Shown here: positions 10,827 through 21,628 of the stretch, piece after piece
Numbering within the stretch: position 1 is the stretch's first letter
How the letters are laid out: every line of letters begins with the position of its first letter
Position numbers and translations under genes: made by a program
Assembly (NCBI GenBank): GCA_019918135.1
Contig: WBZZ01000141.1
Location: 155,001-219,000, forward strand
Source of the DNA: Paulinella micropora
Lineage: Eukaryota; Cercozoa; Imbricatea; Euglyphida; Paulinellidae
Length of the DNA: 64,000 bases
Direction of reading: 5' to 3'
The notes under the pieces: model-generated
What the model was told of the DNA's origin: nothing
The model's database searches: none
Seen by the model: the letters and a program-made list of their open reading frames with translations, nothing else

Positions 10827-11696
10827 TCAACGTACTGTATCAACGATCCAGCCGAGGAACTTGTAGCGCTGTTCGCAGAACACCTCATGCAAGTCCAGAC
10901 CAATGTCCTTGCAAAAGGATGTGAGCTTGTGCAACTCCGCGCGTGCCTCTACCTCAGTTGCCGCTTGGCTGACAAAGTTATCCACGTAATTGTCGAGCTC
11001 AATTGGGTCGGGGAGGTATTTTGCAGCGATATTGAGGATGGTCACGACGCGCACGAAGTTGTCACCAGCTGCAACTTGACCAAACTTGCCACAGAGCTCG
11101 ACGAAAAAATGGCGAATTCCGTCACTGTCCCACACCGAGGAGACTTGCTGGTACAGGTCTTGCTGTCGAACTCCAAGCTGCCGATACGCGTCTTTGACGT
11201 CACCCCCGTAGCCCCAACACCCTGGTCCTAGAGCAGCTAATTTGGAAATGTGTTGGGCGAAAGTAAAGTAGTCGACACCAATGTCCAAGCGGGGCGTAAG
11301 GTCATTGACAGACAGTCCACGTGGGAACGAGCCGTGATTGATGCTGCGGATAGATAACGAAGAAGGATTCCATTTATCTTTAGGGATTGTGAACTCTCTA
11401 GCAACGATAGCCTGGTGAGGGCATGAAGGATTTGGAAAAGGTGGCCTATCAAACGGCCCAGCTGCCTTGCCCTCTGTTACTCGCTTGAGTACTGCTGCAT
11501 ATCGCTTAGCCTCGACTTCATCGTCGCCGTGAACGGAGTGATCACGCAAAAACTCACCAACCCCCCGATATTTTGTGTGCTGCGCTTCGCAACAGGCTAA
11601 GAACCACTCTTTGTCTTCAGCCGACAGCATGGAGCACGCAGTCACCAAAGTCCGCAATCGTTGCAAGTTGAGCTTTGTTGCATAGGGCTTGACCAC
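10827..11696 (-). CDS. Reverse transcriptase region of the YR retroelement
   Basis: About 290 residues show RT hallmarks in order: F-T-I-P-K-D-K-W-N and R-S-I-N-H-G-S-F-P, then D-V-K-D-A-Y-R-Q-L, F-V-E-L-C-G-K-F-G, a catalytic loop of the Y-x-D type, and F-L-G-W-I-V-D-T. This matches RTs of the DIRS branch. It is followed at once by RNase H. Confidence 0.7.
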   Translation of the reverse strand: MVKPYATKLNLQRLRTLVTACSMLSAEDKEWFLACCEAQHTKYRGVGEFLRDHSVHGDDEVEAKRYAAVLKRVTEGKAAGPFDRPPFPNPSCPHQAIVAREFTIPKDKWNPSSLSIRSINHGSFPRGLSVNDLTPRLDIGVDYFTFAQHISKLAALGPGCWGYGGDVKDAYRQLGVRQQDLYQQVSSVWDSDGIRHFFVELCGKFGQVAAGDNFVRVVTILNIAAKYLPDPIELDNYVDNFVSQAATEVEARAELHKLTSFCKDIGLDLHEVFCEQRYKFLGWIVDTVR

Positions 11697-11756
11697 AAAA
11701 TCTACCGGTGGCAGACAACGTCGCTTACTCTTTTTGATACGATTCCGCTCTGCAAC

Positions 11757-12888
11757 TCACGGAAGAGAGATGATGTCGCGTCCCCTGCCACGCGTTGCTC
11801 GAAAGTCTGCCAAAACAAACCTAGGGGAGCTGACATGAGGAGGGCGTTCATCGCTGCGGCTTGCAGGCCACCAGACGTGAGTAGCCCACGGTTGACCTTC
11901 CCAGTTGTCCATAGGTACGCTAGTAACAGTCAGTACAACTGCTTTTGCCTTCACCAGTGTGCCGATCGTAGTCGGAGCTGAAGTCCACTCCCACGGGGCT
12001 AACCAGAAGGGAAGCCATGGCGTGGCAGTACTGCTCACGTTGAAGCGAGGCGCCGGAGGGACTCTTGCACGTTGGACATCACCAAATGAGTCGGGAATGC
12101 TGATATCCGCGCGCTCAGAAGATTTGGGAAGAAAAACGAACTTCACGATAGCGCCCATTGCCCCTTCTGCCTCGTAGCGTACGCGCTCCCACATCCATGG
12201 CAAAATACCAGTCGGGGAAAAAGTGCAGGTGGGAATGAGGAAAGGAGATGCATCAGGAAGGGCAGGAAAAGAAAGAGAAGTAGAAATTGATACAGGAGAA
12301 GAAGAAAGAGGAGGAGATGGAATAGGAGGAAGAGGAGAAAAAAATAGAAAAAAATGAATGAGGGGGAAGAAAGGGAGGGGGTACGCTTTTCTTGCGGACG
12401 ACGAGAGGAGGTTGCCCACGTCTGGGACCAACAGGCTGGTCCATCCCCACTACCGCATGGTCTACCGGTCGGGAAGCTAAGCGTGCCGCTCGCTCACCCT
12501 GCGGTATCCATAGTACATGCCTCTGCGTGCCACAGATCGCATGACTAGCACTGCGTGACAAGCTAAGTTCGTGCCGAACTTGCCTACTACGCTCGTTCGT
12601 ATCTACTTTGCTACTACCAATAGTAGAGGACTTAGGATCACTCTTGCGCTCAACCACACATACACTCTTGCCATCACTCACGCGTACACTCACATCACAC
12701 GAATCCTTACTTAATTTATTCTCACAATCGCTCACCTTTACATCATTGTTCTCGCGCACACTCACATCGCATTCATCACTTGACACATTCTCACACTTCT
12801 TACTCACTACACCCCCAGGCCGCACACACATTACATTTCGCTTTACTCCTTCCCTCTCACCGCTCAACCTTTCGTCACTTTCTACCAT
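11757..12888 (-). CDS. Linker region between gag-like protein and RT of the YR retroelement
   Basis: Two overlapping minus-strand frames cover this interval. One is Ser/Val/Asp/Cys-rich with repeated C-D-V-S-V-R units. The other has a Pro/Phe/Ser-rich low-complexity start (the plus strand is a GA-rich tract at 12255-12370), then an ordered-looking part with F-V-F-L-P-K-S-S-E-R. No domain is recognised. By position it may be the N-terminal part of the pol product. Confidence 0.4.
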
Positions 12889-12915
12889 GAGGCTGAGCTC
12901 TTCGTCGATGGATAG

Positions 12916-14196
12916 TCAGAAAGGCCATTTGTCCTTCTGGGGACACTTTGCCTTGACGTGGCTCTGGTCAGGACATACTGGGCAGGAATGTTGGAACCTG
13001 CATCTCTTGCCCCAAGTACAGGTGCCCAACGCCCATTGCTTCCAGGTAGATGAAGACTTGGCTTTGGGAGCTGAGTCGCTGGCGGCGTTCCGCTTCTCGC
13101 TTCCATACTTGACCCATGGTCGCAAGGTGGAGGACGCTAGGCGCATGGCCTTGAGGCTCGTTGACCATTCTCCAAGACGGATTTGGAAACGTACTGCATA
13201 ACTCCAAGCGGCAACAGACTTCCATGTTCTTGTCTCCAAGTAGTCCAGAACTTCTTGGTAGTGGTCAAGCATGTCAGCCTGGTGCTGAGGAAAGAACGCA
13301 CTGATAATCCGAATCAGTCTGCGCAGCTCCTGTTGATAGGCTTCCGCAGTCTTGATTGTGTTCTCCACATCCTGTCCGACTTCGATCGTATCCTTCTTGT
13401 GTCGAATCTCGGTAAGCGATATGCCCGCATATCCCTTTCTGATGCGCCGCAAAACAGATGGTTTGATCTGATGTATTCCCGGAGTTCCTCGTAAGTTGTA
13501 TTTATCTAACATTCCGTCCTTGTCTGTGTCGTCATCCATGAGTGAGCCTAATGCTTTGCGCAGACCTGCTGCTCCGATGGGTAAAGCGTCGCCCACTTCC
13601 TCTAGCCGATCGTTAAAGTTGTTGCGTAGGCGGTCGTCATCTGGCTTGTGTTTCTTCGGAGGAGGAGGGTGAGAATCCTGAGGTACATGGCTGTTCGCCT
13701 CTCGCTTCTTCTTCTCCTCTTCCTGCAATCGCAGTGCCAGCTTGAAATCATCGTCAGGGTTGCTTGCAGGATGCGGCGGCTGCTGCTGAGCAGGTGGTTC
13801 CTGCTGCTGCTGGACCTGCTGTAGTGGCTGCGGTGCTAGCGCTATGACCGGAGATCCAGTCTCGTTAGCCACAATAGCAGGCCAGCTGACCTTCTCGTTT
13901 ACCAACGCTGTTGCCATCGCTTCCGCTTTAACGGCCATCGTGTTACCTTTAACGGTGAAGCCAGAGGACATGACGAAATACATCCTGATAAGCATGTCGA
14001 TGCTTTTGGCTGGATACGCAGCCTTCAGCGTGTCGGTCAGCGTACGGATCTTGTCTGCTTCGGTGGCAGTCTCAGCACATAGTATGTTGCGAACCCTCGC
14101 ATCGGTGGTTTTGAAATCCACTGCAGGTCGAAGTGTTGTCTTCACTTTCGCATCATTCGCTCGTTGGAATTCGTCAGGTGCCGGTGCTGCTCCGTA
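12916..14196 (-). CDS. Gag-like protein with zinc knuckle (YR retroelement)
   Basis: The product is about 410-430 residues: a helical N-terminal half, a Gln/Pro-rich centre (about 13640-13840), a second helical region, and a C-terminal Cys/His cluster. The cluster holds C-T-W-G-K-R-C-R-F-Q-H and then a canonical C-x2-C-x4-H-x4-C knuckle (C-P-V-C-P-D-Q-S-H ... C) near 12930-12990. It is the nucleocapsid-type RNA-binding protein of the element. Confidence 0.65.
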   Translation of the reverse strand, partial: YGAAPAPDEFQRANDAKVKTTLRPAVDFKTTDARVRNILCAETATEADKIRTLTDTLKAAYPAKSIDMLIRMYFVMSSGFTVKGNTMAVKAEAMATALVNEKVSWPAIVANETGSPVIALAPQPLQQVQQQQEPPAQQQPPHPASNPDDDFKLALRLQEEEKKKREANSHVPQDSHPPPPKKHKPDDDRLRNNFNDRLEEVGDALPIGAAGLRKALGSLMDDDTDKDGMLDKYNLRGTPGIHQIKPSVLRRIRKGYAGISLTEIRHKKDTIEVGQDVENTIKTAEAYQQELRRLIRIISAFFPQHQADMLDHYQEVLDYLETRTWKSVAAWSYAVRFQIRLGEWSTSLKAMRLASSTLRPWVKYGSEKRNAASDSAPKAKSSSTWKQWALGTCTWGKRCRFQHSCPVCPDQSHVKAKCPQKDKWPF

Positions 14197-14199
14197 AAC

Positions 14200-14460
14200 T
14201 CACCGATCATCGTAGATAAACTGGCCTGGTTGGGCCGAGTCAGCAGGCTCCTCGCGTAGAAGGACACTGAACACGGTGTGGTTGGCGTCTACGCTGGGAA
14301 TGGGAAAGTTGACGTACCATTGGTCAGGTCCGTTGGAACGAGTGATCGATCCGACGGCTCGAACTTTGCCAGCCTCGTCGCCGAAACGATCTTTACACCA
14401 TTTGCCATCCCAGACAGTAGCACAGAGAGCAGAGACAATACTATGAGGTTGTAGGGGCAT
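14200..14460 (-). CDS. Leader ORF of the YR retroelement (86 aa)
   Basis: It starts at an ATG at 14460 and lies directly in front of the gag-like frame. The product has W-x-V-N-F-P-I-P and V-F-S-V-L-L-R-E-E and no recognised domain. It may be the N-terminal exon or part of the gag product, since the junction contains a splice-donor-like GTGAGT. Confidence 0.35.
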   Translation of the reverse strand: MPLQPHSIVSALCATVWDGKWCKDRFGDEAGKVRAVGSITRSNGPDQWYVNFPIPSVDANHTVFSVLLREEPADSAQPGQFIYDDR

Positions 14461-14463
14461 TGC

Positions 14464-14501
14464 GAACTCGAATAGAACTCAAGAACTCGAATAGAACTCA
14501 A
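14464..14501. repeat. 19-bp tandem duplication
   Basis: GAACTCGAATAGAACTCAA occurs twice head to tail in the leader of the YR element. Confidence 0.9.
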
Positions 14502-14637
14502 ACAGACGAAAACCAATCGAACGAATAATGAAGCAGCAAAGCACGCAAGAGACATGCATTCCCAACGGTCAAGTCGAACGCATTGTGAATGCACTGTGAA
14601 CGCCTTGAGAACGCCCTGCGAACCCCTTTGCCACGTA

Positions 14638-14723
14638 TGTCTCTACCGTTATGACTCTTGAAAAAATGATGCACAGCTGATGTCTCTACCGTTATGACTC
14701 TTGGAAAAATGATGCATAGCTGA
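14638..14723. repeat. 43-bp tandem duplication next to the YR element 5' repeat
   Basis: The units 14638-14680 and 14681-14723 both begin TGTCTCTACCGTTATGACTC. They differ at two or three positions and end 13 bp before the terminal repeat. Confidence 0.9.
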
Positions 14724-14736
14724 TGTAATAACAATG

Positions 14737-14884
14737 TGCTGACAAAAATAGTATCCGCCAGAAGTAAAACTGCAAAACGCATTGGCATCCAGTGTAGACT
14801 AATACAAAAAGATAGATAAATAGTGGCACATTTTGTAAACATTAAAGTCTAACAATGATAAACACATAAATGTATTTACCTGCA
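14737..14884. repeat. 148-bp direct repeat, right (5') end of the YR element
   Basis: Partner of 8551-8698. It lies upstream of the leader and gag-like ORFs of the minus-strand element. Confidence 0.85.
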
Positions 14885-14910
14885 GTGTTCGGACCACTTT
14901 AATTAGCACA

Positions 14911-15360
14911 ATGGTTTGTACAATGTTGGGAGAGCCGTTGGAGAAAAAAAGAAAAAAGCGTTCCAGACAGACAGACAGAGGAATTTTACTCTGGAGTTAT
15001 TCCCTGCGGGCGAAAATGGACGGACTAAGTTGTCGTGTCCGCACAGAGGGCACCTGCGTAAGTGATGCATGTTCCATCCCAGTCGTCTCGTTACAGAAAA
15101 CAGCCCTTTTTGAGAAGAAGGTGAATAACATTAAAGCCAGGGCAAAACAATTGATAGTACCTCAAAGGTCTTTGCTCGGTCGAAATGTTAGACTGGAACC
15201 GGGTACGGTGGCCGGCTCGGATATTAATCACCCCAATATACCGCATATTAATCACGCTTTTCCCTCATGCACAACAGATCTTTATACCGCATCCCCATTT
15301 ACATCGCAGGATACCGTAGTGCTCCCCGACAGGATGGCCCAAGCGTGGCTCCGGCGGTAG
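14911..15360 (+). CDS. Hypothetical 149-aa ORF between two elements
   Basis: An ATG-started open frame runs from 27 bp outside the YR element terminal repeat to just before the gypsy protease. It has a basic start (K-K-R-K-K-R-S-R-Q) and no recognisable domain. It may be chance or the worn gag end of the gypsy element downstream. Confidence 0.2.
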   Translation: MVCTMLGEPLEKKRKKRSRQTDRGILLWSYSLRAKMDGLSCRVRTEGTCVSDACSIPVVSLQKTALFEKKVNNIKARAKQLIVPQRSLLGRNVRLEPGTVAGSDINHPNIPHINHAFPSCTTDLYTASPFTSQDTVVLPDRMAQAWLRR

Positions 15361-15534
15361 TTAGTCAAATGAGACTAACACCACTGGTAGATCCGGATAA
15401 GCTTGGCGATGCACAACGCCGGATGGCACGAAGGTACGCTGAAATGGAATTGCGACAAGCCCTCGTGTAGCAGAACCCCGGGGTCCTCCCCGCAGCGGAG
15501 GCGAGGGATATGAGTTAAACCCGGTTATACTGGC

Positions 15535-15929
15535 GGGAACTCAACGCCCACCTGGACACAGGTAACGACAGCATGGCACAAATCACGTTTGCGGGTCACA
15601 GGTTTATGGATAAATTCGGGAAGTTGTTTGATTTCACGCGTGAAGGAAAACTCAGATATATCCGCGGAGCAAATGACGGTCGAAGCGCGATCATAGGTCG
15701 TCTCCCGTTAACAGTGGAATTCCCTACTGGCATGACCTATACGATTCATGTGTTGGTCGTACAGGATTTCCCGGGAACAATAGTGCTAGGCAAACCTGAT
15801 CTCAATATGATGGAAGCTCAGCTTCTCTTAGGGCAGGACGTAATTAAGTATGGAAGGGGACGACATGTGTCGGAGTACACTATACTTAAACCCAGCCCAG
15901 ACCGTCCGAAAGATCATCCGTATAGGTGA
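15535..15929 (+). CDS. Gypsy retropepsin-like protease region
   Basis: The aspartic protease active-site box D-T-G-N-D is followed about 75 residues later by I-V-L-G-K-P-D-L-N-M, the usual I-L-G-x-D flap-end motif of retropepsins. It lies ahead of RT, as expected. Confidence 0.6.
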
Positions 15930-15938
15930 AGGGCGCAG

Positions 15939-16823
15939 GTGACTTTGATCCCTCCCGCACCACCCATAGTATTACCACATGATATGCGGGCACAGCAACG
16001 TGTTACGCCCGCAGGCACAGCATGGGTATACACGAACGTCTATGTCCCGGAGCTGACCGGCCCATGGGCGGGCTTCGAGGATTTGGCGGCTGAACGCGAG
16101 GCCCAAATCTTGCTACTACGGAAGCAAGAAGAGTTGTGGCATGGGTTTGACCGAACCTACCTCTATGGAGGTGGGCAGAAGCAACCACACGAATTCATAA
16201 GGGTCACGTCTAGTCTAGTTTTCCACGCATCCAAACGCCTCACGGAGGATAACGATGTTATTGAAAAGCTAAAACAATTGTATCAGGGATCGGAACCCAT
16301 CCAGCCCGAGAGTCTATCGAAGGTACCGAAACTCTTAGCGGATAGGTTGGATCGGGGTGAGGACATTACCATCATACTCCCGATACACCCCACCGTGATG
16401 TGGTGGAGGGATATATTGGATAGGGTGGTCGATGACCCAATACCGATACCCAGTCGACAGGCTAAACCACTCATGGCATTCCGACTAGGATCAAGGCAGG
16501 ATGATCTGGCATACAGAACCAAACTACTGACCCGAAAGGTTGATGACATGCGGGAGATTGCCTTTCAGATCTTTCCGGGGTTCTACCACAAATCGGCAGC
16601 GAAGCAGTACGCTGACATGATTGTAGAACTTCAGGAATTTGCAACATGGGACAACCAATCAACCACGCGATACCCAGGCAGGGATGCGAAGGATGAGGTT
16701 GAGGATCCGGACTCTATTTTAGAGTACCCGGACGACCCGAGAGATCGGAAACCAGTCGAAGAGATAATCGACGAAGTCGTGGCACGACAGTCAGGGTTGC
16801 CAGACTTTGTTCGGGATTCTTAA
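15939..16823 (+). CDS. Gypsy linker region between protease and RT
   Basis: About 290 codons with no recognised domain. Acidic and Asp/Glu-rich toward the end. Its position is that of the protease-RT connector of a pol polyprotein. Confidence 0.35.
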   Translation: MTLIPPAPPIVLPHDMRAQQRVTPAGTAWVYTNVYVPELTGPWAGFEDLAAEREAQILLLRKQEELWHGFDRTYLYGGGQKQPHEFIRVTSSLVFHASKRLTEDNDVIEKLKQLYQGSEPIQPESLSKVPKLLADRLDRGEDITIILPIHPTVMWWRDILDRVVDDPIPIPSRQAKPLMAFRLGSRQDDLAYRTKLLTRKVDDMREIAFQIFPGFYHKSAAKQYADMIVELQEFATWDNQSTTRYPGRDAKDEVEDPDSILEYPDDPRDRKPVEEIIDEVVARQSGLPDFVRDS

Positions 16824-16849
16824 GGCTCAATTTCTGAAGAACAAAACCC

Positions 16850-18420
16850 TCTTCGGACCACTTGTAGCCGGCGGCATGACACACACTGCTGCCAAGATAG
16901 AGCGACAGGTGGGACAGACGATGCCTCGTCTCCGCGGATCGCGCCTCAGCTACAAGGAGGAACAGATCTGTGAAGAGATGATTCAAGACATGTTAGCTAA
17001 ACGGCTTATAGAACCGTCATGGTCGGAATACCGATTACCGGTTCGGCTAGCGCCAAAGCCGGATGGCAAGCAGCGGTTTTGTATCAACTATACGAGGCTC
17101 AACAATATCATAAAGAGCATTGAGGCACCATCCCCCGCATGCGGGACGGTCTCAATCGACTCCGACAGGCTAAGTTCTTCACAAAGCTAGACCTGAAAAA
17201 TGGATTTTGGAACATCCCACGGGATGTGGATAGTCGGGCACTGATGGCCTTTGCCGTTGGCGGGAGACTGTACCAGTGGACGGTACTCCCGATGGGATTG
17301 AAAACCGCTCCAGCTATTTTCCAGGATTGCATGAATCAGGCTTTGTCCGATCCAAAGTACGGCGATCCGAAGTTTGCGGAGACTTACGGACATACTAACC
17401 AGTATAGCTTTTGTTACATCGACGATATCGTCATTTATTCGAATACGGAAGCAGAGCACCTGGCTCACGTATCGGATATACTGAGGCACCTAGAAGCCTT
17501 CGGCCTCCGGTCGAACCTAGAGAAGTGTTCGTTCGCTAAGGACCACATCGACTATCTAGGGTACAGAGTAAAGGATGGGGCAAAAGTGTTGAAGCAGGAG
17601 AAGCGGGACGCTATACGTTCCCTTTCACGCCCAAACACACGCACAGCGCTGCACTCCTTCCTCTGTATGGCACAGGTGTACTCGGAATTCATTCCGAACT
17701 TCCAGGACTTTGTCAAACCATTACGGGACTTCTGCCTTCACGGCGACCCGGATGGGGAATGGCAGCCAAAGGCGGCGGAGGTATACACAAAGCTGAAGGA
17801 GGCGTTGACACGAGACCCCCTCACTGAGGGCGGATCGGTCTTGGTTCTCCCCGACTTTGAGAAGCGTTTTGTTGTAGCGACCGACGCGTCGAAATACGCG
17901 GTCGGGGCTGTTTTACAACAATACGACTCCGAGCACAAACAGTTGAGACCGGTCATGTTCGTCAGCAAGAAGTTGACGCCCGAATAGGTCAACTATTGCA
18001 CCAGGAAACGCAAAGCGTTGGCGCGATAGTTTGGGCGTTCAGCCGAGGGAGTACTTATGGGGTGCTCCGAACATATTGGTTCAGACAGACCATGCTAACC
18101 TTAGATGGCTCATGGACCGAGAACATACGGGACGACTGGCCCGATGGCAGTCGGAGCTAGCCCTGTATGATTTCACCATCGAGTACATTAAAGGCAAAGA
18201 CAACACGGTCCCAGATAGCCTGTCGCGGATGCCTCGGGTGAAAGGCTCCGTGGGTGACGGCTTAGATCGTTTTGCCTTAGACACTCCCACGGCCTGCCTA
18301 GTCGGATGGACTGCCGATGATGACTGGACGGCCACGGAGCACACAGCAGATTTCAAAGACACGTTGCCGGCGGGGATGGCATACATTGCCACCAACGCAC
18401 AGAGCTGGACACCGGGATAA
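16850..18420 (+). CDS. Gypsy reverse transcriptase and RNase H region
   Basis: RT motifs appear in order: V-R-L-A-P-K-P-D-G-K-Q-R-F-C-I-N-Y, F-F-T-K-L-D-L-K-N-G-F-W, L-P-M-G-L-K-T-A-P-A-I-F-Q, Y-I-D-D-I-V-I-Y and Y-L-G-Y-R. RNase H starts at about 17870 (V-V-A-T-D-A-S-K) and ends near 18230 with D-N-T-V-P-D-S-L-S-R, typical of Ty3/gypsy. Confidence 0.8.
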
Positions 18421-18879
18421 TATTATAGACCCGATTCTCAGGCCGAACTGTTGGACCAGCTGCAATACATACGTCACGTGTGCTGCGCGCAACACGAGGC
18501 TGAGAACTGCCAGGATTTGCTAGAGGAAATCGACACGCAGTCGGACATCCTCAGCGAGGGAGACATAAAGCCGGGTCAGATCCATAAACATGAACACTCC
18601 TTCAACGCATTTTTCGCGAGTCGTTCTGGGTGCCCCAACACGTTCACCCACAACGGTCAGCGATTATCGCGGCCGCCGAGCGAACGCAACGAACAGGGGG
18701 ACCAATAAGCCTAGTCACCAGTGCCCTCGAGTTGGACGACATGGATATGACGGTGGCGAGCCCCGACGTGTTTGGTCAGTTGGCAAAGAGCTCTAAGGAA
18801 TGGCCCCTTCATTGCTCGCGCTATTGATCCGATAGCACACCCTGAAACGAGAGAAATAAGAGCCCATAAGAAAACTATG

Positions 18880-20887
18880 ACCTGGCATGATAATCTCCTG
18901 TGGTATAAGGGGGCCGGCGGCAAGTGGGAGAAGGCGCCATCGAAGTGGACACTGTGGGTTCCACCAAAGGCGCCATCGAAGTGGACACTGTGGGTTCCAC
19001 CACAGTTACGCAAGGCGATCTTGCTAGCTACACACCGTTCTGCCCTCAACCCACACACAGGAAGGGACAAAATGTCATGGTTCATATCACGTCGGTTCTG
19101 GTGGCATGGTATGCAGAAGTCCATTGGCGACAGTCGACACATGCGAACACAAACAAACCAAAACACCACACAACAGCGCTCAGAAAGGCCTCTATGGGGA
19201 ATACAAGCTAGTTGAGAACCTATTCGAAACGCTACACGTCGACTACGTAGGACCACTACCGCGATCGGAAACCACAACTATCGGTACATTCTAACCGCTA
19301 CAGACCGCTTTTCGAACTATGTGTTCGCGGTGCCAGTAGTAGAAAAGGATGCGGAATCGACATTCGAGGCCCTAGTGGACCATGTCTTCCGATATACCGG
19401 GGTACCGAAGAATGTGTACAGTGATCGGGGATCGGAGTTTACAAACAAACTCTCCGCTCGGTTGTCCACATTGTGGGGATTTAAGTGGAAATACGTAACG
19501 GCATATTCGCCAGAGAGCAACGGCAAGATTGAGAGGGTCCATAGACCGCTCAAGGCCGCGCTCCAGCAATATTGCCGCGACTCAGCACATATGGCATAAG
19601 GCCTTACCATCTTTTGTGTTTTCCATGAACAACACCGCATCGAGGGCATTGGGTGGGTGGCAAAGCTACAGGCGCTTCCCCTAATCTCCTAGTATATGGA
19701 CAGCACTTGAGGATCCCGGAGGAGCTGGTGTTACCAAACCTCCCGGAAGGGGGCTTCTTAGAGCATGATGAGCTTATGGCCTGTCGCGTACGAGTTATGG
19801 CAGAAGCCAGACACTACGTCATGAAGGCGCGGGAGGCCGAAGAAGCTCACAAGCAAAACCAACAGACGCCGAACAAAGTCAAGTATGAGTCGGGGGAATA
19901 CCATAAAGGGGACTTAGTCTTCCTATACGTACCCCAGGTACCCAACTTGGTTAGCGTCAAACTCTTCCCGATGTGGCAAGGCCCTTACACTGTTGTAGAA
20001 CAAGTAGGTGCTTTGACATACCGAATACAGGAAAAGGGTAAGACGCTAGTAGTACACATACGGCGGTTGATGCGTTTTAACCTCATGCTGGATCGTAATG
20101 AAACGATGACGGAGGCAGTACAGAGGCTAGAACATAGTTTACGGCCTCCGCCCAAGCGCCGAGACAAGACGGCCGAGGCAAAAGAGAACCCGAACCAACC
20201 CTTACCGGCCATAGCCGAGGGGAGCGATCCGAACAATGACGAAGCCAAGGAAGTCGCGGCCGGACAAGCTGATGCTTCCGAAGGGGTCGTTATTGCACCG
20301 CGACCGACCAACCACCTGCAATCGGAACAGGAGGAAAAGGTTGAACCGGTACCGAGACTCCCACCGGCAGACTCTAAGTTGCGGTCGGACGACGATGTGA
20401 AAACCATACACTGGCACGTCGGGAAGAAATACCTTCTTCGGCCGCCGAAAGCACACGTCGGGAACGACCGCTTAAACGATTTCTTCCTCATGAAAGTGAG
20501 GGAATGGGAACCGCAGACTCGGGTTACGTGCGCAAGCAAGGCAATCAAAGCCGAGCCGCCCGTACTACAGTTCTATCGATCGCACCAGAACCTCGACGAG
20601 CCGGAATCACGGATCTTTTATCCGGTACTCCGCAACTCCAACGAAGTCGAAACGTTCTGGAAAGGGCCATCACGGATAAGTCCGAAGGCTACACGCCCTG
20701 GCAGATACAGGCGTGGCCTAGGGTGGTGGTAGATTATCCATTCGATCTACAGCACGGTCGAATCCCCCTACGGGTGTGGGATGAGATAGTAGCCGAGGGC
20801 ATAGCGACCCATCTCATCGGAGCGCCACCACCAGGCAAATACAAAAAGGCCAAATTGGGGCAAGCGAAGAAACGCAAACTAGCCTAG
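18880..20887 (+). CDS. Gypsy integrase region with GPY-like C-terminus
   Basis: The integrase core near 19210-19580 has H-V-D-Y-V-G-P-L-P, V-Y-S-D-R-G-S-E-F and a final Glu in S-P-E-S-N-G-K-I-E-R (the D-D-E triad). A GPY/F-like module near 19975-20080 reads G-P-Y-T-V-V-E-Q ... V-H-I-R-R-L. An acidic/basic tail of about 250 residues follows and is unrecognised. Confidence 0.75.
18931..19002. repeat. 36-bp perfect tandem duplication
   Basis: The units 18931-18966 and 18967-19002 are identical and begin AAGGCGCCATCGAAGTGG. The length is a multiple of three, so it repeats 12 codons within the integrase zinc-binding region of the gypsy element. Confidence 0.95.
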
Positions 20888-21628
20888 CATAGCATGCCGT
20901 GCGACACCTCACTAACATAGCTAACACGGGTAGTATGCGAGATCCAAAGACCAATACTGGATAATAGCAGTGAGAAACTAGCCATAAGAAAGTGACACGG
21001 CTTTGGACTCCATATATGTTAAAATACTACCTAATCCAGTCCATTCTTTTTAGAGATAGCAGCTTAACACATGATACACGGGAAAAGACCCTGCCTTACC
21101 CTCCGTGAAGTGCGACGGCCGGGCTGAAGGTATCTTGACGGGCTATTAGTTGGTGTTCCACCAGGGGTCGGAATAGCTTCGGGCTAACCATGTTGACGCG
21201 CAGCAATGCCCGTTGATATTGTTGGCACGACCCTCTAAAAAATACCAGGGGCCGGAAAGTCGTAGGTCGTACCGATTGCGTATATTAAAGTTATAAATGC
21301 CGGAAAGCTAATTATGCATCAAAAACCAATAATCAACAATATTGATGCAAATTTAATGTATTTTTAGCGTTGAAAACACTTTTATCTTCGCTGCAGTACC
21401 ATCTAACAGTTCGCAAACTGATTGCGAAATCAGTCCGCACAACGCAAACACACGTGTCCATGCTAAGGTTAATATATTATTACTCTTAAAAATCATAATT
21501 CTACTCCAGCAAAAACGCATACAAATGCTATGAAAACAAACAGAAATAATAAAACTAAGTTGCCTGGGCAATAGGTGCGCTCGGGACTCCGTGCCACCGC
21601 TCCAGACGCCATACCGCCACCCGTCCCG
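20888..21628. other. Non-coding stretch
   Basis: No gene is visible. The left part probably contains the 3' end of the gypsy element. I found no copy of it in front of the protease region, so no LTR can be defined. The right part (21280-21540) is AT-rich and is the 3' flank of the minus-strand Cys-rich gene. Confidence 0.4.

Larger units (their letters stand above)
8551..14884 (-). mobile_element. Tyrosine-recombinase retroelement (DIRS/Ngaro/PAT-like)
   Basis: Read on the minus strand, the order is terminal repeat, short leader ORF, gag-like ORF with a zinc knuckle, linker region, reverse transcriptase, RNase H, tyrosine recombinase, terminal repeat. Use of a tyrosine recombinase instead of a DDE integrase defines the DIRS-type (YR) retroelements. 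The two ends carry the same 148-bp sequence in direct orientation, with about eight differences. That fits split direct repeats of the Ngaro/PAT type better than the inverted repeats of DIRS1, although I found no second repeat pair. Most domains sit in long frames with only a few interruptions, so it is a moderately young copy. Confidence 0.75.
15400..20887 (+). mobile_element. Ty3/gypsy LTR retrotransposon, decayed pol region
   Basis: The order is protease, reverse transcriptase, RNase H, integrase, which defines Ty3/gypsy. The protease box L-D-T-G-N-D lies near 15550. RT with Y-I-D-D is near 17420, RNase H opens with V-V-A-T-D-A-S-K, and the integrase core and a GPY-like C-terminal module follow. 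No gag or LTR pair could be recognised by eye in the flanks. The coding region is broken in many places (roughly ten), so this is an old copy. Confidence 0.75.

Noticed and set aside
20888-21560. LTR of the gypsy element
   Set aside because: No repeat of this sequence could be seen in front of the protease region, so the claim is not supported.
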